From Leisingera aquimarina DSM 24565 (GTDB lineage: Bacteria > Pseudomonadota > Alphaproteobacteria > Rhodobacterales > Rhodobacteraceae): a DNA stretch of 64,000 nucleotides. The stretch covers positions 1,997,437 through 2,061,436 of the forward strand of contig NZ_KI421504.1 in the NCBI RefSeq assembly GCF_000473165.1, given 5' to 3'. A program made the position numbers and the translations under genes. Under the pieces are notes generated by a model. The model was not told the origin of the DNA. It made no database searches and saw only the letters and a program-made list of their open reading frames with translations. Shown piece after piece: positions 8,806 through 17,969 of the stretch (its first letter is position 1; the number at the start of each line of letters is the position of its first letter).

Positions 8806-8849
8806 CCGGCGGGACCGCAACCCGCCGGAAAATCCGCACTTCGGTGCGG
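8806..8849 (+). promoter_or_regulatory. Two adjacent RNA hairpins between ldh-like and BCCT genes
   Basis: CCGGCGGG at 8806-8813 pairs perfectly with CCCGCCGG at 8821-8828. Immediately after, CCGCAC at 8834-8839 pairs with GTGCGG at 8844-8849 around a TTCG tetraloop. No T-run follows, so these are not simple terminators. They may stabilise or process the mRNA upstream of the transporter gene, giving the BCCT gene a different expression level. Confidence 0.55.
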
Positions 8850-8873
8850 CACGTGCGAAACGGGAGGAAACGC

Positions 8874-10703
8874 ATGTCAATTAAACAACCTTTCACCGAT
8901 TTGGAGATTAAAACCTCCGACGGTGGCTTCTATAAGGGGCACAGCCTTGAGATCGCCTTGCTCAGCAAGGGGATCATGGTCGCCTTGGTTCTCTGGGCAC
9001 TGGTCTGGCCGGCAAACGCCACTGGCGTTCTGGGCAGCCTGAACTGGCGCATTCTGGAAGACTTCAACGCCTTCTACATCGTCATCGTCGGCTTCTTCGC
9101 CTTTTTCCTGTTTGTGGTCGCCGCATTGCCGCAAACCGGTAAGCGGATCATGGGGACGCCGGGTCAGGCCAAAGAGTTTTCGGACTTCTCCTGGTTCTCG
9201 ATGATGTTCGGCGCCGGTCTGGGCGTCGGTCTGATGGTTTTCGCAACCGCTGAACCGCTTGGCCTTTGGGGCTCCAACCCGGAAGTGCTGGCGCAGAATG
9301 TGGTTCCGAACACCGAAGAAGCGATTCAGTCCGGCTTCCGCTACACGTTCCTGCATTACGGCTTCCATGCCTGGGCGATCTATGTGGTGACCGGCCTGTC
9401 GCTGGCCTACTACGCCTATACCCGCGATATGCCGCTGACCATCCGTACCGCGCTGACACCGCTGTTCGGCAAGCTGATGAACGGCTTCGCGGGCCATGTG
9501 GTTGACGTGCTGGGCGTGGTTGCCACCATCCTGGGTGTGTCGGTGACCATCGGTTTCGGCGTGTCGCAGTTCGTTGACGGTGTCTATGCCATCACCGGCA
9601 TGGAATGGATGATGGACATGAGCGGCGACGCTCCGGCACCGGGCACTGTTGGCCTGCTGTCCGGCCTGTTTGCCATCATGGGTCTGTCGATCATCTCGGC
9701 TGTGTCCGGCGTGGGCCGCGGCGTGAAGTACCTGTCGAACCTGAACCTGGTACTGTCGCTCATCTTGCTGCTGACCTTTGTGGTCTTTGGTTCCTTCATG
9801 TTCGCCATGACCACCTATGCCTCGGCCTTCGTGGATTACATCCTGCACTTCGTTTCGCTGAGCTTCGGCGCCTATGGCCCGCAGGCGGCAGCTGACTTCA
9901 CGGCAGCACTGCCTGCAGACGCGGCGCCTTATGCGGATGCGCTGCGCGGTGGTGCCACCAACGCATGGGGTTCGTTCGACGGCTTCAAGTCGGGTCTGGA
10001 AGGCGAAGCAGCCGCCCTGTCCGACGACGTTCTGTCGGCTGCCTATGCCGCGGGTGAACCGCAGCGCCAATTCGGCTGGCAGGCAGGCTGGACCACCTTC
10101 TACTGGGCCTGGTGGATCGCGTTCTCGCCCTTCGTCGGCCTGTTCCTGGCGCGCATTTCTCGCGGCCGTTCGGTGCGTGAATTCATCATCGGCTGCGTGT
10201 TTGCACCGGCGATGGTCTGCTTTGCCTGGATGGCTATCCTTGGCGGCACCGCAATCGACCTGGAACTGAACGGTGCGGCAGAAGGCGCCATCATCGGTGC
10301 GTCGAACACGGCCAAGCTGTTCGTGACCCTGCAGAGCATGATCGACGGCGGCCTGCTGTCCGGCATCACCATCATGTGTGTGGTGCTGATCATGACCTTC
10401 CTGGTCACTTCGGCAGACTCCGGCATCCTGGTGATGAACACCATCATGTCTGGCGGCGACCAGAACATCGGCAACAAGCACAAGATCGTTTGGGGCCTGA
10501 TCCTGACTGCTGTGATCGGCACCCTGCTGTTCGCAGGCAAGCAAAACGGCGGAGCGGACCCGATGGAAGCGCTGAAAAGCGCAATGATCATCGGCGCGCT
10601 GCCCTTTACCATGGTCATGGGCCTGATGTGTGTGGCGCTGGCCAAAGCGCTGTTCCGTGACGGTCAGCGTGAAAAGGCAGGGGCAAGCGCACCTGCTGAA
10701 TAA
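8874..10703 (+). CDS. BCCT family transporter (betaine/carnitine/choline type)
   Basis: A 609-aa secondary transporter of the betaine-carnitine-choline family, importing quaternary ammonium or related compounds across the inner membrane. Around twelve hydrophobic segments are visible. The FGAGLGVGLMVFATAEPLG stretch (about residue 115) matches the family glycine-rich helix, and the tryptophan-rich TTFYWAWWIAFSPFVGLFLA (about 410) is the BCCT signature. ATG 8874 is chosen over an earlier GTG because GGGAGGAAA lies just upstream. It has no long C-terminal regulatory tail like BetP, which suggests nutrient uptake rather than osmotic sensing. It closes the catabolic operon. Confidence 0.92.
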   Translation: MSIKQPFTDLEIKTSDGGFYKGHSLEIALLSKGIMVALVLWALVWPANATGVLGSLNWRILEDFNAFYIVIVGFFAFFLFVVAALPQTGKRIMGTPGQAKEFSDFSWFSMMFGAGLGVGLMVFATAEPLGLWGSNPEVLAQNVVPNTEEAIQSGFRYTFLHYGFHAWAIYVVTGLSLAYYAYTRDMPLTIRTALTPLFGKLMNGFAGHVVDVLGVVATILGVSVTIGFGVSQFVDGVYAITGMEWMMDMSGDAPAPGTVGLLSGLFAIMGLSIISAVSGVGRGVKYLSNLNLVLSLILLLTFVVFGSFMFAMTTYASAFVDYILHFVSLSFGAYGPQAAADFTAALPADAAPYADALRGGATNAWGSFDGFKSGLEGEAAALSDDVLSAAYAAGEPQRQFGWQAGWTTFYWAWWIAFSPFVGLFLARISRGRSVREFIIGCVFAPAMVCFAWMAILGGTAIDLELNGAAEGAIIGASNTAKLFVTLQSMIDGGLLSGITIMCVVLIMTFLVTSADSGILVMNTIMSGGDQNIGNKHKIVWGLILTAVIGTLLFAGKQNGGADPMEALKSAMIIGALPFTMVMGLMCVALAKALFRDGQREKAGASAPAE

Positions 10704-10775
10704 ACAACAATGCCGGGCGGACCTTATCAGGGCTGCCCGGTAAACAGATCAGCCGCCCGTTCAGGCGGCAGCAGG

Positions 10776-10805
10776 GCCGGCGGGAGAGATCCCTCCGGCT
10801 CTTTT
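10776..10805 (+). terminator. Rho-independent terminator of the BCCT operon
   Basis: GCCGG-C-GGGA (10776-10785) pairs with TCCC-T-CCGGC (10790-10799) around GAGA and is followed by TCTTTT. It lies between the BCCT stop and the convergent LysR gene. Confidence 0.75.
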
Positions 10806-11734
10806 CAGTTGGGGCTGGCCGGATCCCGGCTGGCTGAGGCCTCCCGCTTGAACCACTTCAGCATCCGCTCCAGCGCGCTGCCGCCGGTTTCGCGGTGCTG
10901 CAGAAAGTAACTGTGGGGCCGGTCCGAAACCGCAGGCCGCAGCCGCAGCACCTCGCCGGCAGCCAGGGCCTGATCGGCGATCCCGGTCCAGCCCAGCCCG
11001 ATGCCTTCGCCGCGCCGTACCGACTGTAGCAGGAACGGGTAGGCGTCGAATTCTGCTGCAGTGCCGAATTGCGGCGCTGTCAGGCCGGCTTGGGCAAACC
11101 AGCCCTCCCAGGTCAGAAAACCGGAGACGCCAGTGTCGAAATGCAAAAACAGTTCCGGCGGAACCCGCGCAATATCCGCGCCCGCTTCGGGATGGGCCTC
11201 CAGAAAACCAGGACTGCAAATCGGGAAGGTTTCTGCCGGGATCAACGGAAAATAGGGGCGGTCGGGCATCCGTGACGGATCCCAGACCACCGCTGCATCC
11301 AGGCGGCTGAGGTCGATGTCGCCCAGCTGATCGGTGGTCACCACCCGCACCCGGCCGCCGCCCAGATAGGCGCGCAAGTCCGAATAGCGCGGCATCAGCC
11401 ATTGATCGGCAAAGCCGAAGGTGCAGGCGAGCGTCACCTCATCCGTGTCCGGTGCGGCCAGAATCTCGCTCCAAGCCTGATCCACATGGCCCAGCCCCAG
11501 CGCCACCGCATCGGCCAGCCGGGTGGCATTGGCAGTCGGGGCGATCCGGTTGTTGTTGCGCTCGAACAGCGGCTGCCGCAGGCGCTCCTCCAAAGTGGAG
11601 ATATGGCGCGAGACCGCAGGCTGGCTGAGGCCCAGCTCCGCGGCGGCGCGGGACAGGCTGGCATGGCGCACCGCCACTTCCAGCACCAATAGGGAATTCA
11701 GCGATCCGGCAGTGGGGCGTATTGAGCGTTCCAT
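10805..11734 (-). CDS. LysR family transcriptional regulator (GcvA-like)
   Basis: A 309-aa LysR regulator. The HTH is at residues about 12-70 (VLEVAVRHASLSRAAAELGL, then SQPAVSRHISTLEERL) and the effector domain follows. FERNNNRIAPTANATRLADAV resembles the GcvA/AmpR branch. It is divergent from the double CoA-transferase gene, with 107 bases between the starts, so it is its likely regulator. Its effector is unknown. Confidence 0.88.
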   Translation of the reverse strand: MERSIRPTAGSLNSLLVLEVAVRHASLSRAAAELGLSQPAVSRHISTLEERLRQPLFERNNNRIAPTANATRLADAVALGLGHVDQAWSEILAAPDTDEVTLACTFGFADQWLMPRYSDLRAYLGGGRVRVVTTDQLGDIDLSRLDAAVVWDPSRMPDRPYFPLIPAETFPICSPGFLEAHPEAGADIARVPPELFLHFDTGVSGFLTWEGWFAQAGLTAPQFGTAAEFDAYPFLLQSVRRGEGIGLGWTGIADQALAAGEVLRLRPAVSDRPHSYFLQHRETGGSALERMLKWFKREASASRDPASPN

Positions 11735-11841
11735 AGGAAATTGTTAGGGAGCGCATGCTTTTTTGGCCAGTGGATATTGCGGGGCCTGAAGATAATCTGT
11801 TGCGGATTGAACTTTGCACCGACAACAGGCGAGACCTCCCC

Positions 11842-14307
11842 ATGCCGCAGCGCCCCCTTTCCCACATTCGCGTTCTCGACTTCGGCCATTACCTGGCCGG
11901 GCCCCTGACCGGCATGATGCTGGCCGACATGGGCGCCAAGGTGATCCGCATCACCCCGCCCGGCGGCACCGGCTTTGACGGCCCGGCCTTCGACATGCTG
12001 TCGCGGGGCAAGCAGACACTGGAGCTGGACCTGAAGTCGGAGGAAGGCCGCGCCACCGCAATTGAGCTGGCCAAGCGCGCCGATGCGGTGATCGAAAACT
12101 TTCGCCCAGGGGTGATGCAGCGCCTTGGGCTGGGTCCGGATACCCTACGCGCCGCCAATGATCAGCTGGTGTATCTGTCGATGCCGGGCTTTGCCTCCAC
12201 CGACGCCGAACTGGCCGAGCTGCCCGCTTGGGAGGCGGTGATTGCGGCCTACACCGGCCAGTTCACCGACATGGGCCTGAACCGCCGCCTGATGGGCATC
12301 AACCCGTCTTTCTCGCCGCTGACCCTGGCCTCGGCCTATGGTGCCAGCTTTGGCGCCATGTCGGTGCTGTTTGCCCTGAACGCCCGCGAAGCCAATGGCG
12401 GCGACCATATCGAGGTGCCGCTGGCGGCGGCGCTGCTGGAAGGGCTGGTCTACAACTGCGAACAGATCGAGGATTATCCCGAACGCTACAAATCCCCCCG
12501 CGAAGTGGAGCTGGACCGGCGCGAAGCCGAAGGCCTGCCGATGAACCTGAAGTTCGGGGAACTGTCGGAATTCCTCGACCCATTCTACCGCACCTACACC
12601 TGCGCCGACGGGCGCGGCTTCTATGTGGTGGCCGGCTCGGTCGCCACCCACCCGCGGCGGGTGCTGGAGACTTTGGGGCTGAAGGACCTGGCTGATGAGC
12701 TGCCGGATTTCTCCGCCTATCTGGACACCAAGGACTGGCCCGCCGAATGGTCGATGCGCAATTACCCGGTGGGGGCGTCGGACCGTGAACGGGTGTCCTC
12801 GGCGATGAAGGCTGCCTTTCTGACCAAGCCGTCACATGAATGGGAAGGGCTGTTCGGCGCCGCCAAGGCGCCCGCCACAGCGCAGCGTTTCACCAAGGAA
12901 TGGCTGGACGATCCGCATGCGCTGGCCTCAGGCCTGGTGCTGCAGGTGGAGGATGGCAAGCATGGCGCGATGCGGCAGATGGGCAATGTCGCCTGGCTGG
13001 CAGGCGACGCAGGTGCAGCACACAAGGTCAGCGCCGTCAAAGCTGATCTGGCGGTGCTGCTGGCAGAGCCGGAGCGCAGCACTGGCGGCGGTCACGAGGG
13101 CAAAGGGTGGCTCGACGGATTGAAGATCGTTGACCTCACCAATGTGATCGCCGGGCCGACCATCGGCTCGAACCTGGCGCGCTACGGCGCGGAGGTGACA
13201 CTGGTGCAGCCGGTGGAGCCGTCTGTCGATCCATGGAACACGGTGGTCTTTGGCATCCATGCGCAGCGCGGCAAGGAGAGCATCCTGCTGAATCTGCGTA
13301 CGGACGAGGGGCAGGACGCGCTGGCCCGTCTGATTGCCGACGCTGACGTGATCACGATGAACGGCACCGACCAGCAGCGCGATTATCTGGGTCTGTCCCC
13401 AGAACGGCTGGCAGAGATTAACCCGCGTCTGATCCTTGTGCAGCTTGATGCCTTTGGCGGCCCCATGCGCGGGCCTAAGTCCGATCACCTGGGCTATGAT
13501 GATCTGGCGCAGGCAGCCACCGGCGTGATGCTGCGCTTTGGCGGCGGCATGGAGACACCCGAAGAGCACGCCCATTTCGGCACCATCGACGTGCTGACCG
13601 GCTTCTGCGCCTGTGTTGCCCTGGGCGGCGCCCTGCTGCGGCTCAAGGAGACCGGCAAGGGCGGGGTGGCGCGGGCCTCGCTGGCGGCAGCGGGCAACCT
13701 GATCCAGGCGCAGTTCATGTACGGCCACGCGGGCAGGGTACCCTTTGACGAACCCTCGGGCCGCGAGGCACTGGGCTGGGGGCCGTTCTACCACTGCTAC
13801 CGGGCCTCGGACTGCTGGTTCTTCTTTGCCGCCCCCACTGAACGCGGCGCTGCGCTGGTACGGGTGGCTGAGCTGACGGATCTGGCTGAGATGCCGGAGG
13901 ATCAGCTGTTCGGCGCATTGGCGGAGCGGTTCCGCACTCAGCCCTTAGCGCATTGGCGCGCGACGTTTGCCGGCACCTCTGCCACCGCCGTGCCTTTGTC
14001 GTCGCTGCACGAAACCCGCGATGCGGCGCTGCAGCTGGAAAGCGCCGGCAGCATAGACCTTGCACAAGCAACTTTCCGGGTGATCCGCCACGACCAGCAC
14101 CCGATGGGCCGCTGGTGCGATCTGGTGGCGCCGAATGCGGTGCGCCCGCAAGCAGGCCGGATCACTATCCCGGGGCCTGCGCCGAAATACGGCGCGCACA
14201 CCAGAGCCATTCTGGAGCGGTTGGGTTATGCGCCGGAACAGGCTGAGGCAATGATTGCCAGCGGTGCTGCGGGTGAGGCCTGGTCGGAGAAATACTTGCC
14301 GGAGTAG
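11842..14307 (+). CDS. Tandem CaiB/BaiF (class III) CoA-transferase fusion
   Basis: An 821-aa protein with two family III CoA-transferase domains in one chain: residues about 5-400 (VLDFGHYLAGPLTGMMLADM) and about 420-821 (KIVDLTNVIAGPTIGSNLAR). Such enzymes move CoA between carboxylic acids through an aspartyl intermediate. In the second domain HFGTIDVLTGF supplies a candidate catalytic aspartate, D583. The matching stretch of the first domain reads PLTLASAYGASFGAM (about 158-172) without Asp, so only one site may be active. ATG 11842 is chosen over an upstream in-frame ATG because the domain starts there. The function is likely activation of an imported acid; the substrate is unknown. Confidence 0.85.
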   Translation: MPQRPLSHIRVLDFGHYLAGPLTGMMLADMGAKVIRITPPGGTGFDGPAFDMLSRGKQTLELDLKSEEGRATAIELAKRADAVIENFRPGVMQRLGLGPDTLRAANDQLVYLSMPGFASTDAELAELPAWEAVIAAYTGQFTDMGLNRRLMGINPSFSPLTLASAYGASFGAMSVLFALNAREANGGDHIEVPLAAALLEGLVYNCEQIEDYPERYKSPREVELDRREAEGLPMNLKFGELSEFLDPFYRTYTCADGRGFYVVAGSVATHPRRVLETLGLKDLADELPDFSAYLDTKDWPAEWSMRNYPVGASDRERVSSAMKAAFLTKPSHEWEGLFGAAKAPATAQRFTKEWLDDPHALASGLVLQVEDGKHGAMRQMGNVAWLAGDAGAAHKVSAVKADLAVLLAEPERSTGGGHEGKGWLDGLKIVDLTNVIAGPTIGSNLARYGAEVTLVQPVEPSVDPWNTVVFGIHAQRGKESILLNLRTDEGQDALARLIADADVITMNGTDQQRDYLGLSPERLAEINPRLILVQLDAFGGPMRGPKSDHLGYDDLAQAATGVMLRFGGGMETPEEHAHFGTIDVLTGFCACVALGGALLRLKETGKGGVARASLAAAGNLIQAQFMYGHAGRVPFDEPSGREALGWGPFYHCYRASDCWFFFAAPTERGAALVRVAELTDLAEMPEDQLFGALAERFRTQPLAHWRATFAGTSATAVPLSSLHETRDAALQLESAGSIDLAQATFRVIRHDQHPMGRWCDLVAPNAVRPQAGRITIPGPAPKYGAHTRAILERLGYAPEQAEAMIASGAAGEAWSEKYLPE

Positions 14308-14526
14308 GCCCGGATCTGCGGTCTTGAAGAGTATGGGGTGCCCGGGCCAGGCTCCCCATTGGTTTTGCTAGGAAATGCGGGAAAATGGAAATCTCCTGCC
14401 GCAAAAGGCGTAAAACTTCCGGTTTCTGGATTAATTTGTGAAACCGTAATATAGTGGCATCTCATGCCAAATGAACCTGTGTGCCGGACGGTCGGAAAAG
14501 TCCGGGCAGCGGGGAAAGGGGGCGGG

Positions 14527-15366
14527 ATGCTGATTGCGGTCGTGCTTGTGCTGATCGTGGCGGGATCTGTTGCGTTCCATCTGCTAAGTCCTTGGTGGTG
14601 GACGCCGATCGCGTCGAATTGGGACTATATCGACGATACGCTGGTTGTAACCTTCTGGATCACCGGCGCGGTATTTGCCGCGGTGGTCCTATTCATGGCC
14701 TATTGCGTCTGGAAATTCCGCCACCGGCCCGGGCACAAGGCAGAATTCGACCCGGAAAACAAACGGCTGGAGTTGTGGCTGACCGGGGTGACCGCTGTGG
14801 GAGTGGCGGCGATGCTGGTGCCGGGGCTGTTTGTGTGGAAGCAGTTCGTCACCGTGCCTGAGGACGCCACTGAACTTGAAGTCTTCGGCCAGCAATGGAG
14901 TTGGGCCTACCGGCTGCCCGGCGCTGACGGGGTGCTGGGCACTGCTGATGCGGAATGGGTGAACGGGGAAAACCCTTTGGGGGTCAATCCGCATGACCGC
15001 TTTGGCAAGGATGACCTGATCATCGAAGGCGGCGAGATCTATCTGCCGGTCGACAAGCCGGTGAAGCTGTTGCTGCGCTCGATTGATGTCCTGCACAATT
15101 TCTACGTGCCCGAGTTCCGCGCCAAGATGGACATGGTTCCGGGCATGGTCACCTACATCTGGCTCACACCCACCCGCACCGGAGCGTTTGAAGTGCTTTG
15201 CGCCGAATACTGCGGCACGGCGCATCCGTTTATGCGCGGCTATGTGACGGTGGTGGAGGCCGAAGAGTACCAGGAGTGGCTGCAGGAGCAGCTGACTTTT
15301 GAAGAATACGCAAACGCCGACGGTTCTCAAACCCGGCTCGCCGCGCGCTCATCCGCGGTTCCGTAA
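14527..15366 (+). CDS. coxB: Cytochrome c oxidase subunit II
   Basis: The CuA-bearing subunit of a haem-copper oxidase, 279 aa. It accepts electrons from cytochrome c at the periplasmic face. Two or three hydrophobic helices occupy residues 1-105, then a cupredoxin domain follows. CuA ligands are H190, C225, C229, H233 and M236 (CAEYCGTAHPFM). ATG 14527 follows AAAGGGGGCGGG. An in-frame ATG at 14464 would add 21 residues but has no clear ribosome site. It is the first gene of a five-gene operon whose order (II, I, III-like, III, IV) matches the coxMNOP alternative oxidase of Bradyrhizobium rather than the main aa3 locus, which usually carries ctaB/ctaG. Confidence 0.9.
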   Translation: MLIAVVLVLIVAGSVAFHLLSPWWWTPIASNWDYIDDTLVVTFWITGAVFAAVVLFMAYCVWKFRHRPGHKAEFDPENKRLELWLTGVTAVGVAAMLVPGLFVWKQFVTVPEDATELEVFGQQWSWAYRLPGADGVLGTADAEWVNGENPLGVNPHDRFGKDDLIIEGGEIYLPVDKPVKLLLRSIDVLHNFYVPEFRAKMDMVPGMVTYIWLTPTRTGAFEVLCAEYCGTAHPFMRGYVTVVEAEEYQEWLQEQLTFEEYANADGSQTRLAARSSAVP

Positions 15367-15477
15367 CGCGATAATGCCGGTGCCCTGGCTGCGGGGGAAA
15401 CAAGGTGTCCGTCCATGGGGGGCAGCCGGGCGGAAGGTAATTGTGACGGAGTATGGTAACTGTAACGGAGTTCTGTA

Positions 15478-17250
15478 ATGACCGACTACTTGCCTGAACC
15501 AGACAGCAATCTGCCGCCGCGCGAAGTTGCCGATGTGATGCCGCCGCATGCGCACAGCTGGATCGGCAAATATGTCTTTTCTCAAGATGCCAAATACATC
15601 GCAATCCAGTATTCCGGCACCGCCATTGCAATCGGCATGGTGGCGCTGGTGCTGTCCTGGCTGATGCGGCTGCAGCTGGGCTTTCCCGGCACCTTCGACT
15701 TCATCACCCCCGAGGCCTACTACCAGTTTGTCACCATGCACGGGATGATCATGGTGGTCTATCTGCTGACCGCGATCTTTCTAGGCGGATTCGGCAATTA
15801 CCTGATCCCCTTGATGGTCGGTGCGCGCGATATGGTGTTTCCCTTCGTCAATATGCTCAGCTTCTGGATCTATCTGCTGGCGGTGCTGGTGCTGGTGGCC
15901 AGCTTCTTTGTCCCCGGCGGTCCCACCGGCGCCGGCTGGACGCTGTATCCGCCGCAAGCCATTCTGTCTGGCACGCCGGGCGGTGCGCAGGGCGGTATCA
16001 TCCTGATGCTGCTCTCGCTGATCCTGTTCATCATCGGCTTCACCATGGGCGGGTTGAACTATGCCGTGACCGTGCTGCAGGCCCGCACCCGCGGCATGAC
16101 AATGATGCGGCTGCCGCTGACGGTCTGGGGGATCTTCACCGCCACGGTGATGGCACTGCTGGCGTTTCCGGCGCTGTTTGTGGCCTGTGTGATGATGCTG
16201 TTCGACCGGCTCCTGGGCACTTCGTTCTTCATGCCGACGCTGGTGGAGCTGGGCGAAAAGCTCAGTTACGGCGGCGGCAGCCCGATTGCTTTTCAGCACC
16301 TGTTCTGGTTCTTCGGCCACCCGGAGGTCTATATCGTGGCGCTGCCCGCGTTCGGCATCGTCTCCGATCTGATTGCAGTGCATGCGCGCAAGACCGTGTT
16401 TGGCTACCGGATGATGGTCTGGGCCATCGTTATCATCGGCGCGCTCAGCTTTATCGTCTGGGCGCACCATATGTATGTCTCCGGCATGCACCCGTGGTTC
16501 GGCTTCTTCTTTGCAACGACCACGCTGATCATCGCCATTCCAACCGCGATCAAGGTCTACAACTGGGTGCTGACCTTGTGGAAGGGCGACATTCACCTGA
16601 CCATCCCGATGCTGTTTGCGCTGGGCTTTATCGTGACCTTCGTGAACGGCGGGCTGACCGGGCTGTTCCTGGGCAACGTGGTGGTAGACGTGCCGCTGTC
16701 GGACACCATGTTTGTGGTGGCCCATTTCCACATGGTGATGGGGGTGGCGCCGATTATGGTGATCTTTGGCGCGATCTATCACTGGTATCCGCTGATGACC
16801 GGCCGGCTGCTGAACCAGGCAATGGGGCAGATCCATTTCTGGGTCACCTTCATCGGTGCCTATGCGATCTTCTTCCCGATGCATTATGTCGGCCTCGTCG
16901 GGGTGCCGCGGCGCTATTTTGAGATCGGCGAGCCGGAGTTCCTCACCGCGCCGGTGGATGGGCTGAATGCCTTTATTTCATCGGCTGCGCTGATTGTCGG
17001 CGCGGTGCAGGTGCTGTTTCTGTTCAACATCTTCTGGAGCTTGCGTCACGGGCGCGCGTCGGGCGGCAATCCCTGGCGGGCGACGTCGCTAGAGTGGCAA
17101 ACACCTGAAATCCCGCCCAGGCATGGCAATTGGGACGAGCTGCCCAATGTCTACCGCTGGGCCTATGACTACAGCGTGCCCGGCGCGGCTGAGGATTACG
17201 TCGCCCAGACTGACCCTTGGGTGCCGGACGGCGAGGGGCGGCGGCTGTGA
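15478..17250 (+). CDS. ctaD: Cytochrome c oxidase subunit I
   Basis: The 590-aa catalytic subunit, reducing O2 at a haem-CuB centre and pumping protons. Motifs are MHGMIMVVY (low-spin haem His), FWFFGHPEVYIVALPAFG (CuB His and the cross-linked Tyr), WAHHMYVSGMHP (CuB His pair) and VAHFHMVMG (haem His ligands). The D-channel region GGFGNYLIPLMVGARDMVFP is present, so this is an A-type oxidase. About twelve membrane segments are seen. It lies 111 bases after subunit II and its stop overlaps the next start. It corresponds to CoxN of the coxMNOP type. Confidence 0.95.
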   Translation: MTDYLPEPDSNLPPREVADVMPPHAHSWIGKYVFSQDAKYIAIQYSGTAIAIGMVALVLSWLMRLQLGFPGTFDFITPEAYYQFVTMHGMIMVVYLLTAIFLGGFGNYLIPLMVGARDMVFPFVNMLSFWIYLLAVLVLVASFFVPGGPTGAGWTLYPPQAILSGTPGGAQGGIILMLLSLILFIIGFTMGGLNYAVTVLQARTRGMTMMRLPLTVWGIFTATVMALLAFPALFVACVMMLFDRLLGTSFFMPTLVELGEKLSYGGGSPIAFQHLFWFFGHPEVYIVALPAFGIVSDLIAVHARKTVFGYRMMVWAIVIIGALSFIVWAHHMYVSGMHPWFGFFFATTTLIIAIPTAIKVYNWVLTLWKGDIHLTIPMLFALGFIVTFVNGGLTGLFLGNVVVDVPLSDTMFVVAHFHMVMGVAPIMVIFGAIYHWYPLMTGRLLNQAMGQIHFWVTFIGAYAIFFPMHYVGLVGVPRRYFEIGEPEFLTAPVDGLNAFISSAALIVGAVQVLFLFNIFWSLRHGRASGGNPWRATSLEWQTPEIPPRHGNWDELPNVYRWAYDYSVPGAAEDYVAQTDPWVPDGEGRRL

Positions 17251-17957
17251 CCGTCATCCTGGCCTTCCTGGCGCTGGTCGCCTTGGCTGCCGGCCTGTGG
17301 CTGTCGCAGCAGCACTTGGCCTCCAAGCCCTGGCTGGAAACCGGGATAGCGCCCTTGGCCGGCCATGGTCCGGGCCGCGCGCCGGGTATCATCTTCATTG
17401 CGGTTTTTGTAACTGTGATCGGCGGGCTGTTTGCGATGCTCGGCAGCGCCTTTGTCATGCAGATCGAAGAAACCCCTTGGGAGCTGGTGCCGCTGCCCGG
17501 CCGGGTCTGGATGAACACGGCACTGTTGCTGCTGGCAAGTTTCTTTTTGCAGTTTGTGGTGATCTCGGCACGGGCCGGTACCACGCGCTGGCTGCGTGCC
17601 AGCCTGATTGCTGCCAGCATCGCCACACTCGCTTTTCTGGCGGGCCAGGTGCAGGTGTGGATCGCGCTGACCGGGGATGGTTACCAGTTGGATGGCACCC
17701 CTGCTGCGAGCTTTTTCTATCTGATCACCGGCCTGCACGGGCTGCATGTGCTGGGCGGTATAATTGCGCTGGCGGTCATCTGCGTCCGCCATACCGGGAC
17801 CGGAGAACGGGCCGGAGACGTGAAGGCGCTGCTGCCGGGGGTGCGCCTCTGCGCGCTCTACTGGCACGCGCTGCTGGCGTTCTGGCTGATGCTGTTTGCG
17901 TTGCTGCAGGGCTGGGGCAATGCGTTTCTGGCGCTTTGCCGCGCGGCTGTGAGTTGA
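17247..17957 (+). CDS. Cytochrome c oxidase subunit III-like protein (CoxO type)
   Basis: A 236-aa membrane protein with about six or seven hydrophobic segments, related to oxidase subunit III (LITGLHGLHVLGGIIAL and LCALYWHALLAFWLMLF are subunit III-like). The GTG at 17247 overlaps the subunit I stop in GTGA, which implies coupling. The next gene encodes a second, more standard subunit III. Two adjacent subunit III relatives are the mark of coxMNOP operons. Whether both sit in one complex cannot be told from sequence. Confidence 0.82.
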   Translation: MTVILAFLALVALAAGLWLSQQHLASKPWLETGIAPLAGHGPGRAPGIIFIAVFVTVIGGLFAMLGSAFVMQIEETPWELVPLPGRVWMNTALLLLASFFLQFVVISARAGTTRWLRASLIAASIATLAFLAGQVQVWIALTGDGYQLDGTPAASFFYLITGLHGLHVLGGIIALAVICVRHTGTGERAGDVKALLPGVRLCALYWHALLAFWLMLFALLQGWGNAFLALCRAAVS

Positions 17958-17969
17958 GGAGGGAAACCG

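Noticed and set aside
8877-10544. 555-codon reverse-strand open frame
   Set aside because: It lies fully antisense to the BCCT gene, has shadow-like His/Arg/Gln-rich composition and no domain.
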